A stretch of DNA of 64,000 nucleotides from Kingdonia uniflora (Eukaryota; Streptophyta; Magnoliopsida; Ranunculales; Circaeasteraceae). The position numbers and the translations under genes were made by a program. The notes beneath the pieces are model-generated. The model saw nothing but the letters and a program-made list of their open reading frames with translations, made no database searches and was not told the DNA's origin. Shown in pieces: positions 35,500 to 47,355 of this stretch. Position 1 is the first letter of the stretch. Each line of letters starts with the position of its first letter. The stretch covers positions 1,550,001 to 1,614,000 of the forward strand of contig JACGCM010000715.1 of the NCBI GenBank assembly GCA_014058105.1, written 5' to 3'.

Positions 35500-36289
35500 T
35501 GTTATTTGGCCAATCAGTCTGAAGTATCTAGGATGGCAGAAACAGTATTTTCACAAGCTCGAAAGAATTTTTGGCGACTTCTGATCCCATAAATACCACT
35601 GTCGCGCTTGAATAGGAGTGCTTGATGATATGTGGAAGCGATTTCTTCCAAATTGTGAATCATGCAGCTGCCCATAATCCCAAGATAACGAGATTTGACA
35701 TTGATGACATAGAAAATGACGTCAATAGTAGTTGATCCTGCGGTAATAGGTAAGATAATCTTGCCTACTCGTTCCTCTCTGGAGCCATTAGACCCACTGA
35801 TGTCTGTGTCGCTCTGAATTACTTGGTCGGCCAAACCTATCTGGCCTATCGTACTCTGAAAAATAATTTAAATACCGCTCCCAGTATCGATCATCATTGT
35901 GTGCATGACAAACTGCTTCATCTTGAGCATTATGACTAACGCATCATGATGTGAAAATTTGACATGGCTAGTATCACAGTCCTCGAAGGAGATACCGAGT
36001 CGGTGATTGCTCGACTCAGGAAGAAGTTTGGCTTCTTTGTCTTGAGGTGTATGATCACAGTATTCCAAAAGCCTCTGGCGCTTTGATTGGTTGGAATTGG
36101 TGATCTGGTTGATTTCGATCATGTTGCTGAGGTGCATATAGTAGAGATGCTTCTCCTCAACTCTATCGTTGACCTGAACGACATCAAGCTGCTTCTTATA
36201 GTTGCCATCATGGCATGACTTCTGGCCAACATTGTATTCGAGAATCCATCCATCCATGAAAATGTACTCGAAAAGCTGCTGTAGAGCAT
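35500..36289 (-). pseudogene. Aspartic protease region, Tat element 3
   Basis: MMIDTGSGI at about 35868-35895 carries the intact DTG active site and is followed at once by a stop. The rest (35514-35834) continues in frame after it with LADQVIQSD, IMGSCMIHNLEEIASTYHQ, and ends in LDTSD. The upstream part, 35900-36257, joins on to Gag. Confidence 0.83.
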
Positions 36290-37728
36290 AGCAATTGCAA
36301 GTAGTATAATGATTTACCTTATGATGTAGGAAAAATGGTCGATTCTCGATGGGTTCCAGTGGTTAAGAGACGCGATAGAGTGGGTCTTTCAACAGCAGTA
36401 GAAAAATCACAGAGATTCAGACGTTCAGCTTTGGGAGGACTGGTTTGTTTTACGGACCACTTTTTCGAGGGTATCCAGTGTTCCCCTTGTTGTATTTTTG
36501 ATCTCCCTGTTCCTCCTTAGGTTTGCTGGTTCGATATGTAGTTAGGGTTTTGGTGGAGAGGACAGATTTAGTAGACTTTTGTCACTCATACATCATCCTC
36601 TCCAAATCATCGTAACTACTGACTTTGGTGATCATCTCCTCTAATGTCACAGGTTTGTTAAGGAAGGGGTACTCTTTGGCCTTGCAGTCGAGCCGGAGAG
36701 CATTGGTGAAAGCGGTAACAACTATTTTTTGTTCGAGGTTATCTACTTTTCTCGTGAGCTCTAGGATTTTCTTTAAGAAGTCTTCAAGCTTTTCTCCATG
36801 TGAATGCTGAAGACCGATAAGAAAATACAAGTTCTCCTCTTTGTCTCTATTGTGAACATATGTCTTGATGAACTGCTTCTGCAGCTTATCAAACGTGTAG
36901 ACTTATAGGGAACAGACGGCAGAGAATGTGGCTGAGATTGGAGTACAACCCTAATGAATCACGGTATTACTAAATATGCTCCTTCGGGTCTGTACCTTTG
37001 TATTTGTGAATTTTGGGAGTATAGAAACCTTTCGTTATCTTCATATCAAATAGTTTTTTGGCAATCGGACTTCCTTGTAACATCGTGGTATCGCCGGTAG
37101 TACACTGAACTTGTGCCTCGATAAACTCCTTAACCCATTGGTCCATGTGTTCTTTTGTGACATAATGACGTATTGGTTAAATCACTGGATGTGCTGGCAG
37201 GGAATGATGAATTCCCGTACCTTCACTCAAGCGATCTCGTACTGAAACTTGATGTAGAGGTCGCTAGTCTTCCTCCTAACAGATAGAAATCAGGTGACCT
37301 CGACTGACTTATAATTGAACTTATCCCCCCAAATGGATGGAGGGTTGAAGTCTGTGCGGTAGATTTTAGGAAATGGCTTTACTGGCGACTCCCCGAGATC
37401 TTAATCGTTCTCTTGAAGAAATGCGGGAGGTCTTTGGAAGTTGATCGCGACCCCTGGCTGGAGGAGCCTGCTAAGTATTTTGCAGAGCCTCGAGTACAGT
37501 CTGTATCGTTGTCATCTGATCTTCATGTCGTTTAAGCACTGTCAAATGAGCTTGTCGTTCTCTATCGAGCTCTTTCTCTTAGAGCTCCCGATCCTTTGTC
37601 AACTGAAGTTTGAGTTCGGTGTGTTTCTCTATCTCGGCATGAAGATTCGCCCGTATCTCGGTGAGTTGTCCTGGATCCACTGAAATTTTGAGCTAAGTTC
37701 CTGCGGCCGGTCGTCTGGAAGAAACCAT
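36290..37728 (-). pseudogene. Gag, Tat element 3
   Basis: The start MVSSRRPA at 37728 is followed by a charged helical stretch. The core, at 36582-36830, is open: LYFLIGLQHSHGEKLEDF-like start, RKVDNLEQKIVVTAFTNALR and PVTLEEMITKVSSYDDLER. A knuckle-like Cys/His region lies near 36290-36340, then DGWILEYNVGQ leads into the protease segment. Several stops. Confidence 0.8.
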
Positions 37729-37779
37729 AATTAAAAATTATAGTGAAAGACTACCTTAGGGTATCGTGGAAATGCAATC

Positions 37780-37800
37780 TTTCCCATAGATGGCGCCACA
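37780..37800 (-). other. Primer-binding site, Tat element 3
   Basis: Two bases after the LTR end the minus strand reads TGGCGCCATCTATGGGAA. Element 2 has TGGCGCCGTCTG at the same place. TGG at the start is what is expected for pairing with the CCA end of a tRNA. I do not assign the tRNA with certainty; the first nine bases of element 2 would fit a tRNA-Asp 3' end. Confidence 0.7.
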
Positions 37801-38378
37801 TTTAATGGCAAAATTCTGTAAGCTTCAAATGATTAGGAATTAGCTATTACACCAATGAACCTGTAACAATACTCTAACATAAAGTAAAAAATGGAAACAG
37901 GTGTTTTAAGCGTGGAAAACCTCTGAACAGGTGAAAAATCGTGACAACGTATGAAAGATTTTTTTAAAAGTATCTTTATTGCTTGAAGCGGATATCTTTA
38001 TTACAAGTGATCTTTAAATAGAGAAATGCTTTTAATCTCGTAAATAAGAAGTTTATGTAATTTTTCTTATCCCTGTCTCTTCTGGAACTTTTGCTTTTTA
38101 TAGGCTTTTCCCATAGCCCTTCATCGTGCTGGAGTACATTTTCTGAATAATATGGTTAGTGGTGGTTGACTGAATAACTAACGAGTTCGTGGGAGACAGG
38201 TGTCTTTGAATGGATAAAATTTTCCAGGTTTAGCTCAATCCATGTTCTCGAGTAGTTCATAGGGCTGGTTGGAATGTTAAATGGAGTGTTAAGTGTTAAA
38301 AATATGTGAGCCTGAGATGGAGGTAAATCGAGCTTTGTGAGCACGATTTTGAGTGAGATCGAGGAATAAGTCCCTATA
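37801..38378 (-). repeat. 5' LTR of Tat element 3
   Basis: 578 bases, the same length as the left LTR. The ends have changed (tttaatgg for tgtaatgg, tccctata for tccctaca). It is followed by the GTTTC duplication. Confidence 0.94.
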
Positions 38379-38383
38379 GTTTC
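38379..38383 (+). repeat. Target site duplication GTTTC, right
   Basis: Matches 24046-24050. After it the tandem-repeat block of element 2 goes on with caatagcagaaatgggttgag. Confidence 0.92.
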
Positions 38384-39215
38384 AATAGCAGAAATGGGTT
38401 GAGTTAAACCAAGTTAAAACTTGATTTGAACTATAGAAATCTCGCAGACATATTAAAAGAGATGAAGGCTAGTATTACCCTTACCTTATCTTATACCAGG
38501 AAGAGTTTTTGATATGACACAAGTTTCTACACTTGCTACATTCGTAGAGATTTAATTGAGTCAGCCAAACCAAATGATATTATTGATCCAGCCATTATAA
38601 ATGACCCGAACAAGTTGAAGTAGGTGAAGGCTAGTATCACCTTCGACCTATCTTTTGTTTGGTAGATTCTTTAATATGAAACAAGTTCTACACTTGCTAC
38701 AATCGCTGAGATTTAGTAGAGTCAACCAAACCAAGTGGTATCCTTGATCTAGCCGTTATAAATGACCCAAACAAGTTAAAGTAGGTGGAGGCTAGTATCA
38801 CCTTCGACCTATCTTTTGTTTGGTAGAGTCTTTGATATGAAACCAGTTACTACACATTCTGTAATCACAAAGATTTAGTAGAGTCAGCCAAACCAAGTGA
38901 TAACCTTGATCTAATCGTTATAAATGACCCAAACAAGTTAAAGTAGATGAAGGCTAGTATCACCTTCGACCTATCTCTTGTTTGGCGGAGTCTTTAATAT
39001 GAAACAAGTTGCTACACTTGCTACAATCATAGAGATTTAGTAGAGTCAGCCAAACCAAGTGATATCTGTGATCCAACCGTTATAAATGACCCAAAAAAGT
39101 TGAAGTAGAAGAAGGCTAGTATCATCTTCGACCAATCTTTTGTTTGGTACAGTCTTTGATATGAAACAAGTTGTTACACTTGCTACAATCGCAGAGATGT
39201 TGTAGAGGAAGCCAA
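38384..39215. repeat. About 160-bp tandem repeats, element 2 (right part)
   Basis: Units beginning (g)atgaaggctagtatcacc recur at about 38462, 38623, 38785, 38947 and 39107, spacing 160-162 bases. They share agtagagtcagccaaaccaagtgat with the element 3 array. Most copies have atgacccaaacaagtt where element 3 has atgatccaaacaagtt, so the two arrays have been made uniform separately. Confidence 0.87.
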
Positions 39216-39439
39216 ATATAGTAATATTCTGATCTAACTTGGATAAGATCAATTGTAAACTAAAATTATCTATGTTTTAATCTATAGAATGTGGTTGAAT
39301 TTCGCGAGGGGAATGATATTGTAAAAAAAAGCTTTCATTGATAAGTCTAAAATTTACATTGGATGGAGATGAGAATCTCACTTTTAGAATTGAAAAAACA
39401 AAAGCGAGAAATAGAAATGGAGTAGTAAGACGCTTAACG

Positions 39440-40559
39440 ATAGTGCCGTTTCAGTCACCTAGTGTTCCAAGGATTTGAAATAGGGATTCCCTCTTCTGTC
39501 ATGAGATTATATGATCCCAGGCCTGAGAGACCCATGATAATGAATGGTCCCTCACAATTATTGGCTAGTTTTCTAACGTGAGGCTCTTTGCGATGTTGAG
39601 GAATTTCTCTGAGGACGAGATCTTTGATTTGGAAAGTACGGCTCCTGACTTGGTTATTATACGATCTGGCAAGATTATGATGATATCGACCTAAGTTAGT
39701 GATTGCGCGTTCCCTGGTCTCATCTATCATATTGAGGTTGCAAGCCAATTCGAACTCATTTTCCTCGTCAGTCAGCTCGTAATCCCGAATTGGATGATAA
39801 TATTTTGAAGGATTGATGGCCTCAGGGCCATAAGAAAGGAAGAATAGGGTATACCCAGTGGATTGTTAGAGAGTGGTTCGATATGCCCGCATTACATGAG
39901 ACAGTTCACAAACCCAATTCCCTTTTTTCTGTGAGTGAAGCTGCTTTTTGAGTCCATTCATAATTTCTTTTTTGGTGATTTCGGCCTGGCCATTGCCTTG
40001 AGGGTAGTATGGATTTGATGGTGAGTAAATGATATTGTGGTGGTTTAGGAAGGTTACGACTTTATCTTCCACAAACTAGGGCCCGTTATCGATATGAATT
40101 AGGTGGGGGTACCCAAACCGAGTGATTATGTGGCTCTAGATAAAAGAGATGACCTTTTCTTCTCTGGTTCGACATAGTGGAATTGTTTTTACCTATTTTG
40201 TAAAGTAATCGGTAGCAACGAGTAGGTGGAAGTGATTACCTAGAGAGTTAGGGAATTCGCCGAAGAGATCTAGTGCCAATCTTTTGAATGGCCAGAAAAC
40301 CTTACATGTATGGAGTTTGAGCGCAGGGGCGCATATCATATGTCCATGTCCCTGGCAGGTGTCGTATCTGCGGGAGTACTCTTTTGCTTACTTACGCATG
40401 CTGGGCCAGAATACTCATTGTGTGATAGCTCTGTTTGCTAATGATCTACCTGCGGCATGGGAGTGCAAGTTCCTTCATGTAATTCGCGTAGCAGTTCATC
40501 TGGATTTGATTTGGAGAGGCACTTAAGGTAAGGCCCTGTGACGGAAAGGCGGTATTGGA
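39440..40559 (-). pseudogene. Integrase region, Tat element 2
   Basis: VVTFLNHHNIIYSPSNPYYPQGN with GQAEI follows at 39990-40060 (third acidic residue), then LKKQLHSQKKGNWVCEL and AYRTTL. The C-terminal part is open from 39748 to 39455 (LNMIDETRERAITNLG, GPFIIMGLSGLGSYNLM, ending SNPWNTR). The first two catalytic Asp codons lie about 40100-40310, broken by frameshifts. No chromodomain. Confidence 0.84.
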
Positions 40560-41309
40560 TACCATTTTGAGTAATGTAACGCTTTGAGTTATTGATCAGC
40601 AGTCGTTATTCTTTTGGATCTGCTGGGAGTGGTCCGTTGTAATTGTTGTCGACACCGAGGTAGGCTAAGAAAGGCTTTCGCCAACCGTTGTCTCCCTCTC
40701 TATCGCCCCTAGTATTGATCATGCATATAGAAATACAATCAATGTTGGGGGTTGAAATGATATTTATCTGGAGATATCAAGCTTCTGTACCTAAGGCCCC
40801 GGTTAGATATGCCAAGGAATCGGCGTGTCTTTTATCACCATGAGGAAGATAATCGAGAGTTGCTTTAGCGAACTTACTCATCCTATCCGTAGCGAGGGCT
40901 GCGTATTCGACCATCTTTCCGTTCTTCTTATATTGCTCGGAGTAGTAGTGAACAATCAGTAGTGAATCTGTGTAAGCTGAGAGTTATGGGACATCGAGCT
41001 CAAGTGCGAGTTGGAGTCCATGAATGAGAGCTTCATGCTCGGTGACATTATTTGAGGCCTTAAAATCTAAGCGGATTGATTTCTCAATTCTGTCATTTGA
41101 AGGGGTAATCAAAACGATCCCGATTCCTGACCCTGCGGGTCCTGCTAATCCATCTATGAGAAGCTTCCACCCTGATATAGTGATCCATTCAGCTCGTTCG
41201 TCAAATGGTTTGGGGGGTGGATTCTCTGGTGTATCTTCGGTAAGGTCCGGGTCATGCTCCTCCATCTCGGATCCTCCACTGGAAAATCCGTGAGAAAATC
41301 GGCAATGGC
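40560..41309 (-). pseudogene. Second (archaeal-type) RNase H, Tat element 2
   Basis: The first 93 residues are open (40984-41265): WKLLIDGLAGPAGSGIGIVL with the first Asp and NNVTEHEALIHGLQLALEL with the Glu. The remainder to 40560 is frameshifted. Its place after the RT-linked RNase H and before integrase is diagnostic for the Tat clade. Confidence 0.8.
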
Positions 41310-42560
41310 CTGACCCTTTTTAGAATGATGGATGTTGTTCAAACTTGATATCATGTTTTCCCAAACTGACTAACCACTGTTGCACTCTACTTGATTTCTC
41401 TTTCTTGGGTAGAACTTCCCGAAGTGGGTAGTTCATCATAATTTTGATGAAATGTGCTTGGAAGTAGTGCTTGAGTTTCAGCGAAGTATAAACAAGGGTG
41501 AGAAGAATTTTCTCAATTTTAGAGTACCTTGTTTCTGTGGGTATGAGGGTTTTGCTGATGAAGAAGACTGGTTTCTTGATTTTCCCTTCCAGGCGAATGA
41601 GAATTGAGCTGATGGTAGTATCTGTGACTGCTAGGTAGATTATCAATTCCTCAATACCTACTGGGGTGCACATTATGGGGGACCTTCCCAAATAGATTTT
41701 GAGATCCTGAAAAGCAGCTTCGCATTTTGGTGTCCATGTGACTTTTGTATTTAGCGGAACCTTTCTTCGATTGGTGCATATACAGAGTAACAGGAATAGC
41801 CAACGGCAATGGTCTGATGATTTAAAGACAAAATGGTTGATAGCGGTAATTTTGCCGGCGAGTTTCTGAACGTCTTTTGTTGTTTTTGGAGAAGGCATGC
41901 CGAGGAGAGCCCGAATTTAATCCAGATCGGCCTCAATCTCTTTCTTACTGATGAGGTGGCCTAGAAAGTGGCCAGAATGTACCCCGAATTGACATTTATA
42001 AACGCATTCTGTAAGATCGAAGGATGTTAAATATAGTGTTGAGATCTGAGATGTGATCGCATGACTATAAGCTTTTGCACAAGAGATCATCGATGTAGAC
42101 TTCAACGATTTTCCTTAGGTGTGCTTTGAACATAGTAGTCATGAATCGTTGATATGTGGCACCTGCGTTCTTGAGCCCAAAGGGCATGACTTTGTAGCAA
42201 TAAAGACCTCTTTCAATGATGATAGTTGTATTTTCTTGATCTTCTTCCAAAAGTGGAATTTGATTATACCCTGAAGCAACGTCCATCATAGGTAGGAGAT
42301 CATGGCCTGCTGTAGAATCGAGGATCTGATGAATGTTAGGAAGAGGAAAATAGTCATTTTGAGTAAGTTTGTTCAGATCTGCAAAATCTACAGAAACTCG
42401 AACCTTTCCATTCTTCTTTGGGACAGCGATAAATATTGGATATCCAGTCTGGAAACTTGGCTTCTCGAATGAATCCTACTTTGATTAATTTCTTGTTCTC
42501 GGTGTTAACTTCATCTCGAAGACGAGGTGAAAGTTTTCATTATTTCTATTTGACCACTGT
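41310..42560 (-). pseudogene. Reverse transcriptase with Ty3-type RNase H, Tat element 2
   Basis: DVASGYNQIPLLEEDQENTT, MPFGLKNAGATYQRFM and EVYIDDLLCKS (YIDD at about 42087-42101) are read at 42065-42289. The RNase H part is open from 41898 to 41320, with LIIYLAVTDTTISSILIRL and KPVFFISKTLIPTETRY. About 20 codons around 42000 (the GYL-HRM turn) are missing compared with element 3. Confidence 0.86.
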
Positions 42561-42799
42561 GGCGTTGACATTGATGCTTAACTTGTGACAAGCCATGGTC
42601 TGATCGAACCCGAGCATTTCGTCGAAAGACCATGCAAAAACATCTCGATTGAGCTACAAGAACTGAATGGGAGTCTTTTTCATGCCGAACCAGCTTAGTT
42701 CTGATAAAAGTACCTTTGCTAGGTCCATCAAGGCTAATATATTATGTGAGCTCCTCTATAGGTGGTTGATCGTTGAGGTGATCAGCTGTCTGTTATTAT

Positions 42800-43419
42800 T
42801 ATGCTATTGTGTAACTAACAACGGCTCATAATCCCGAGATAACGAGATTTGGCATTAATGACATAGAAAACCATGTCGATGGTGGCTGGTCCTGTGGTAA
42901 TAGGTAAGATGATCTTGCCTACTCATTCCTCCCTGGAGCCATTGAATCCACTAATGTCGGTATCGCTCTGAATAACTTGGTCGGCCAAACCCATCTGGTC
43001 GATCGTTCTCTAAAAAAGAATTTCAATACCACTTCCAGTATCGATCAACATTGTATGCATGACAAAATTTTCATCTTGAGCATTTTGACTAATGCATCAT
43101 GATGTGAAAACTTGACATGGCTAGTATCGCAAACTTCAAATGAGATTCTGTGTTGACAATTGCTCGACTCGGGAAGAAGCTTGGCTTCTTTGTCTTGAGA
43201 TGTAAGATCACAACATTCTGATAGCCTCCTGGGTTTTGATCTGCTGGAATTGCTGATCTGATTGATTTCGATCATGTTGCTGAGGTGCATATAGTAAGAT
43301 GTTTTTCCTCTACTCTATCATTAACCTGAACGACTTCAAACTCCTTCTTATAATTACCATCTTTGTATGACATCAGATTGACAATGTATTCGGGCATCCG
43401 TCCCTCCTTAAAAATGTGC
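42800..43419 (-). pseudogene. Aspartic protease region, Tat element 2 (internal deletion)
   Basis: The active site reads MLIDTGSGIE at about 43025-43053 and is intact. Compared with 35500-35690 about 180 bases are missing near 42810-42830, removing the STYHQ end of the domain. The upstream part (43045-43290) codes the SFEVCDTSHVKFSHHDAL segment. Confidence 0.8.
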
Positions 43420-44864
43420 TCGAGTAATCACTACAGAGTATTACAATTGTCAGTAGTATGATGATTTACCTTATGATGTAGGCAGAATGGTCGATTATCG
43501 ATGGGCCCCAGTGGTTGAGAGACGTGGTAGAGTAGATCCTTCAATAGCGGTGGAAAAATAATGGAGATTCGGACATTTAGTTTTGGGAGGATGGGTTAGT
43601 TTTGTGGACCGCTTTCCCGAGGGTATCCAGTGTTCTCCTTGGTGCATTTCTGATCTCCTTATTCCTCCCTGGGTTCGCTGGTTTGATCTGCAGATGGGAT
43701 TTTGGTGGAGATGACAGATTTAGTAGACGTAACCATTGACTTTGGTGATCATCTCCTCTAATGTCACAGGTTTGTGAAGAAAGAGGTTTTATTTGGCCTT
43801 GTAGTCGAGCCGGAGAGCATTGGTAAAAGCGGTAACAACTATTTTTTTGTGGAGGTTGTCCACTTTTCTCGCGAGCTCTAAGAATTTATTTGAGAAGTCT
43901 TCGAGCTTTTCTCTATGCGGCTTGCTTAAGACCGATAAGAAAATACAAGTTCTCCTCTTTGTTTTAGTTATGAGCATATGTCTTGATGAACTGCTTCTGT
44001 AGTTGATCAAATGTGTAGATGGATTCTTCAGGGAGAGAATGGAACCATCAGAGTGGTTCCTCCTGCAGACTTGTAGCGAACAGACAGCAGAGGATGTGGT
44101 TGAGAATGGAGTACAACCTCAATGAATCATGGTAATGCAGAATATGCTCCTTCGGGTCAGTACCTGTGTATTTACAAATTTTGGGAGTATGGAAACATTT
44201 TGGCATCTTGATATCGAATAGTGCTTTAGCAATCAGACATCCTTGTAACTTCGTGGTATCGTCGTTAGTACCTAAAACTTGAGCCTCAATCAACTCCTTA
44301 ATCCGTTGGTCCATGTGTTCCTTTATGAAGAAATATCGTGCTGGCTGGGGATGATGAGTTCCCATACCTTCACTCAAGCGATCTCGTGCTGGAACTTGAT
44401 GTAGTGGTCATTGGTCATCCTCCTGACGGATGAAAATTTGGTGTCCCCGACTGTCTTTTGATTGAATTCTCCCCCCCCAAATGGATGGAGGCTTATAGTC
44501 TGTGCTGTAGATTCCTGAAAATGGCTTTACTGGCGACTCCCTGAGGTCCCAATATTTCCCTTGTAGAAATCTGGGAGGTTTCTGGAAGCTGATTGAGACC
44601 TCTGGCTGGAAGAGCTTGCTGAGTATTTTACAGAGCCTCGAGGGCAGTATGCATAGTTGTCATCTGGTCTTCGTGCCATTTGAGAGCTGTCAAACGAGCT
44701 TGTCATTCTGTATCTAGCACTTTTTCTTGGAGCTCTCGATCCTTTGTTAACTGAAGTTAAAGTTTAGCGCGTTTCTCTATCTCGGCGTGGAGATTCGCTC
44801 GTAACTCTGTGAGATGTCCATGATCCACAAAAATTTTGAACGGCTGGATGTCTGGAAGAAACCA
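43420..44864 (-). pseudogene. Gag, Tat element 2
   Basis: The start MVSSR lies at 44864. The middle reads YFFIKEHMDQRIKELIEAQV and LQGCLIAKALFDIKMPKCF (44048-44377), then CKYTGTDPKEHILHYHDSL. The core RKVDNLHKKIVVTAFTNALR is at 43810-43880; the following PVTLEEM block is damaged by a deletion near 43725. Confidence 0.8.
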
Positions 44865-44937
44865 TAATTAAAACTTGTAGTTAAAGACTGCCTTAGGATA
44901 TCGTGAAAATACAATCTTTCATTCAGACGGCGCCAAA

Positions 44938-45506
44938 TGTAATGGCCAAATTTTGTAAGCTCGAAATGGTTTGGAATTCGCTATCACACCAATGAACCTG
45001 CAACAATACTCTAATGGAAAGTAAGAAATGGAAACATGTGTTTTTAGCATGAAAAACCTCTAAATAGGTAAAAACCATGACCTCGTATGAAAGATTATTG
45101 TGAAAGTATATTTATTTCTTGAGGCGGATATCTTTATTACAAGTGATTTCTAAATATAGAAATTGTTTGAATCTCGTAAATAAGAAGTTTGTATAATTTT
45201 TCTGGTCCATGTCTCTTCTAGAACTTTTTCTTTATATAGGCTTTCCCCACAACTTTTTATCGTGCTAGAGCATGTTTTCCGAATAATGTGGTTAATGGCG
45301 GTTAACTGAATAACTGACGAGTTCGTGGGAGACAGGTGTCTTTGACTGGGTAATATTTTCCAGGTTTAGCCCGGTCCACGTTCTTGAGCAGTTCATCGGG
45401 CTGGCTTGAATGTTGACTGGAGTGTTACAAATGCGTGAGCCTGAGATGGAGATAATTCGACCTGGGTGAGCTCGATTTGAATGAGATCGAGGGATAAGTC
45501 CTTACA
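44938..45506 (-). repeat. 5' LTR of Tat element 2
   Basis: 569 bases, tgtaatggcc to tccttaca. TATA box CCTATATAAAG (minus strand) at about 45230-45240, so transcripts of gag-pol would start near 45200. The primer-binding site TGGCGCCGTCTG lies at 44924-44935. Confidence 0.93.
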
Positions 45507-46626
45507 ATAGGCTTAATGGCTTATTGCATACGTTAAATATCGTTTTAAACCACGACAGAGTTATGTTTTTATTCTTTCTCTTTTCCCGAGGACTAACAAA
45601 CTTTATGTTTGGGGGTATTTGATAGGCATGTAAAATAACCATTTCAAAGCTTCTTAAGCCTCATTTTTATTATTAAATAAAACTTATATGATTATTTCAT
45701 GATTTTCTGGTTATACAAGAATAAATGTGCAATTTCCAAGAAAGAGCCAAATTTTAGAGTACTATTGGAGATCTTATTCTAAATGCAAGTCTTCAAGTTA
45801 TTTACAAGAGTTATTGATGGAGATGCTCCAAAGAATTATAAGTAACTTGGTGCAAATGAGGAGAACAAAATTCCAAATCATGAAAAGTAATTCTCAACCC
45901 AAAATAGCAGCTAACAAAAATCGAGAAGCATACAAACATAGAAAATTCTGAATGGACTGGAACTTTATGAAGATTTAGTTAACTCATTGATATATTTTGT
46001 TGAATTTTCATAATTTTTTGGAATATATATTTTTAGGAATAAAATTGGAAAGTCGGTGATACCTATCCGCTTTTGAACTTTCCAATTTAGATGCAGGCTT
46101 TGGGGTTCTTATGATCTATAAATAAAAGTCCTATGCCTCTCTCTATAGAAATTGTTTTTGGAGAGACAACTGATTTTATAAGAGAAGAGCTTGAAGGATT
46201 AAAGGATTAAAGAAAATCTTTGGCTGTAAGTTATTTATTATTGAATAAAAGTTTTAAGTTAATTATTCTCTTCATGTATTTATTAATTTTCTTTTTATCT
46301 TGTTTTAATATTAAGAACATGACAAACTAAATCTCTTGCTAGGGTGAGGATGGAACTGCCATTAATCCATGTTTGAGATATAATGATGTTGTAGTAAAAA
46401 TTTTCCCTATTATGCTTAATTTTACAATCTCCTCTCTATATTAGTTATAGTTGATGTATTATTATTTTATTACCACCTTAATTGGAGATAGAGAATAAGT
46501 TTTATGGAACTATGAATAATATAATTAATTTTATTTACTCAAATCATTAAGGCTAGCGAATTATATTTAGCAATGCTTTAATAGTTTGTATTTGTAATGC
46601 ATGATCTTATTCACATAATGTGTTTT
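45507..46626 (+). mobile_element. 3' end and LTR-like stretch of the gypsy-like element that hosts Tat element 2
   Basis: The sequence resumes after the target duplication. Near 45600 tttcccgaggactaacaaac is followed by a G-run (tttgggggtatt), a good plus-strand polypurine tract, and then TGATAGGCATG at about 45618, which would be the LTR start. A TATA-type box ctataaataaaag lies at about 46115-46128 and a possible poly(A) signal near 46243. No coding sequence is seen; the short frame 45727-45951 falls inside the LTR-like stretch. The LTR end is not found: it may run on into copy B. Confidence 0.45.
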
Positions 46627-47117
46627 GATTAGTGCATCCATATAATAGGAGATCAATTTGATGTAAGGTCGTTAAAAATATTAATCTTAAATTAGGAAAT
46701 CTACTGCTTAATTATTTATGTTGATATGTATTATGGCGGAGAAATCTAATATCTAGTTTCTTCAAATTTGGTAAATCCCAAAATTTAGTTATATTTCTTA
46801 TCTTCTAAGTACAACTATTTTTTGTTCAAATATTTTCATTAAAGAACACATGATTGGAAATAAGTTTTAGTTTGGTTCATAATAAAGGGTGATAATCCGT
46901 AATTTTATGCCCTTATCTACAAAGACCCATTTTTGCCGATTAGTTAGCATAAAGTCAATTTGGTTTGGTGAGAAGGTTGTGTTGTGGTTGAATGAGTAAT
47001 GTTTTATTGGAATTGAATTGGTCTGTGTAGAAGAAATTAGGAGAAGTTTGGATTAGCATTCATAAAGGAAGTAGTTTTCTTTGATTAGAAGGTTTGATTG
47101 TGTATAAAGATTGAATT

Positions 47118-47132
47118 AACATCAGATTTGAA
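47118..47132 (+). repeat. LINE target site duplication, left
   Basis: aacatcagatttgaa, repeated at 53092-53106 after the poly(A) tail. Copy A has aacatcaaatttgac once, at 488-502. Confidence 0.93.
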
Positions 47133-47355
47133 AAATTCTCAGCTTCATCCCAGTGAGAAATGAGAGTCGTCTCCTTCGTCTTCGAAACCCCAACCCTAAC
47201 CGGTTTTTTTTGCTAGGTTTTCTTCTTTTCAATCCTTCTTTGTTTAAATCTTCCTTTTAATACTCGAATTTACTGTTCATCATTCCTCCTCCTCTCAATT
47301 TCAACAACTTTCCTGTGTTGAACTGCCCTACTATTTACCGGTTTTGTACTTGGAA

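Larger units (their letters stand above)
24051..38378 (-). mobile_element. Tat-type Ty3/gypsy retrotransposon, element 3 (inner, complete)
   Basis: 14.33 kb with two LTRs of 578 bases each and a perfect GTTTC target duplication. Same orientation as element 2, into whose tandem-repeat block it has inserted. Plus-strand genes at 24925-31005 and gag-pol on the minus strand at 32150-37728. The LTRs differ by about 13 % over 215 bases by hand count, so the insertion is not recent. All pol genes carry stops or frameshifts. Confidence 0.94.
17211..45506 (-). mobile_element. Tat-type Ty3/gypsy retrotransposon, element 2 (outer, split by element 3)
   Basis: Both LTRs are complete (17211-17778 and 44938-45506). 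The flanking bases are ATAAG (17206-17210) and ATAGG (45507-45511), a 5-bp target duplication with one change. The plus-strand genes are at 18099-23919 and gag-pol on the minus strand at 39440-44864. Element 3 lies in its tandem-repeat block between the two. Without element 3 it is about 13.96 kb. The LTRs differ by about 12 % over the first 215 bases by hand count. Confidence 0.92.

Noticed and set aside
45727..45951. 74-codon plus-strand frame
   Set aside because: It falls between a polypurine tract and a TATA box in an LTR-like stretch and has no motif.
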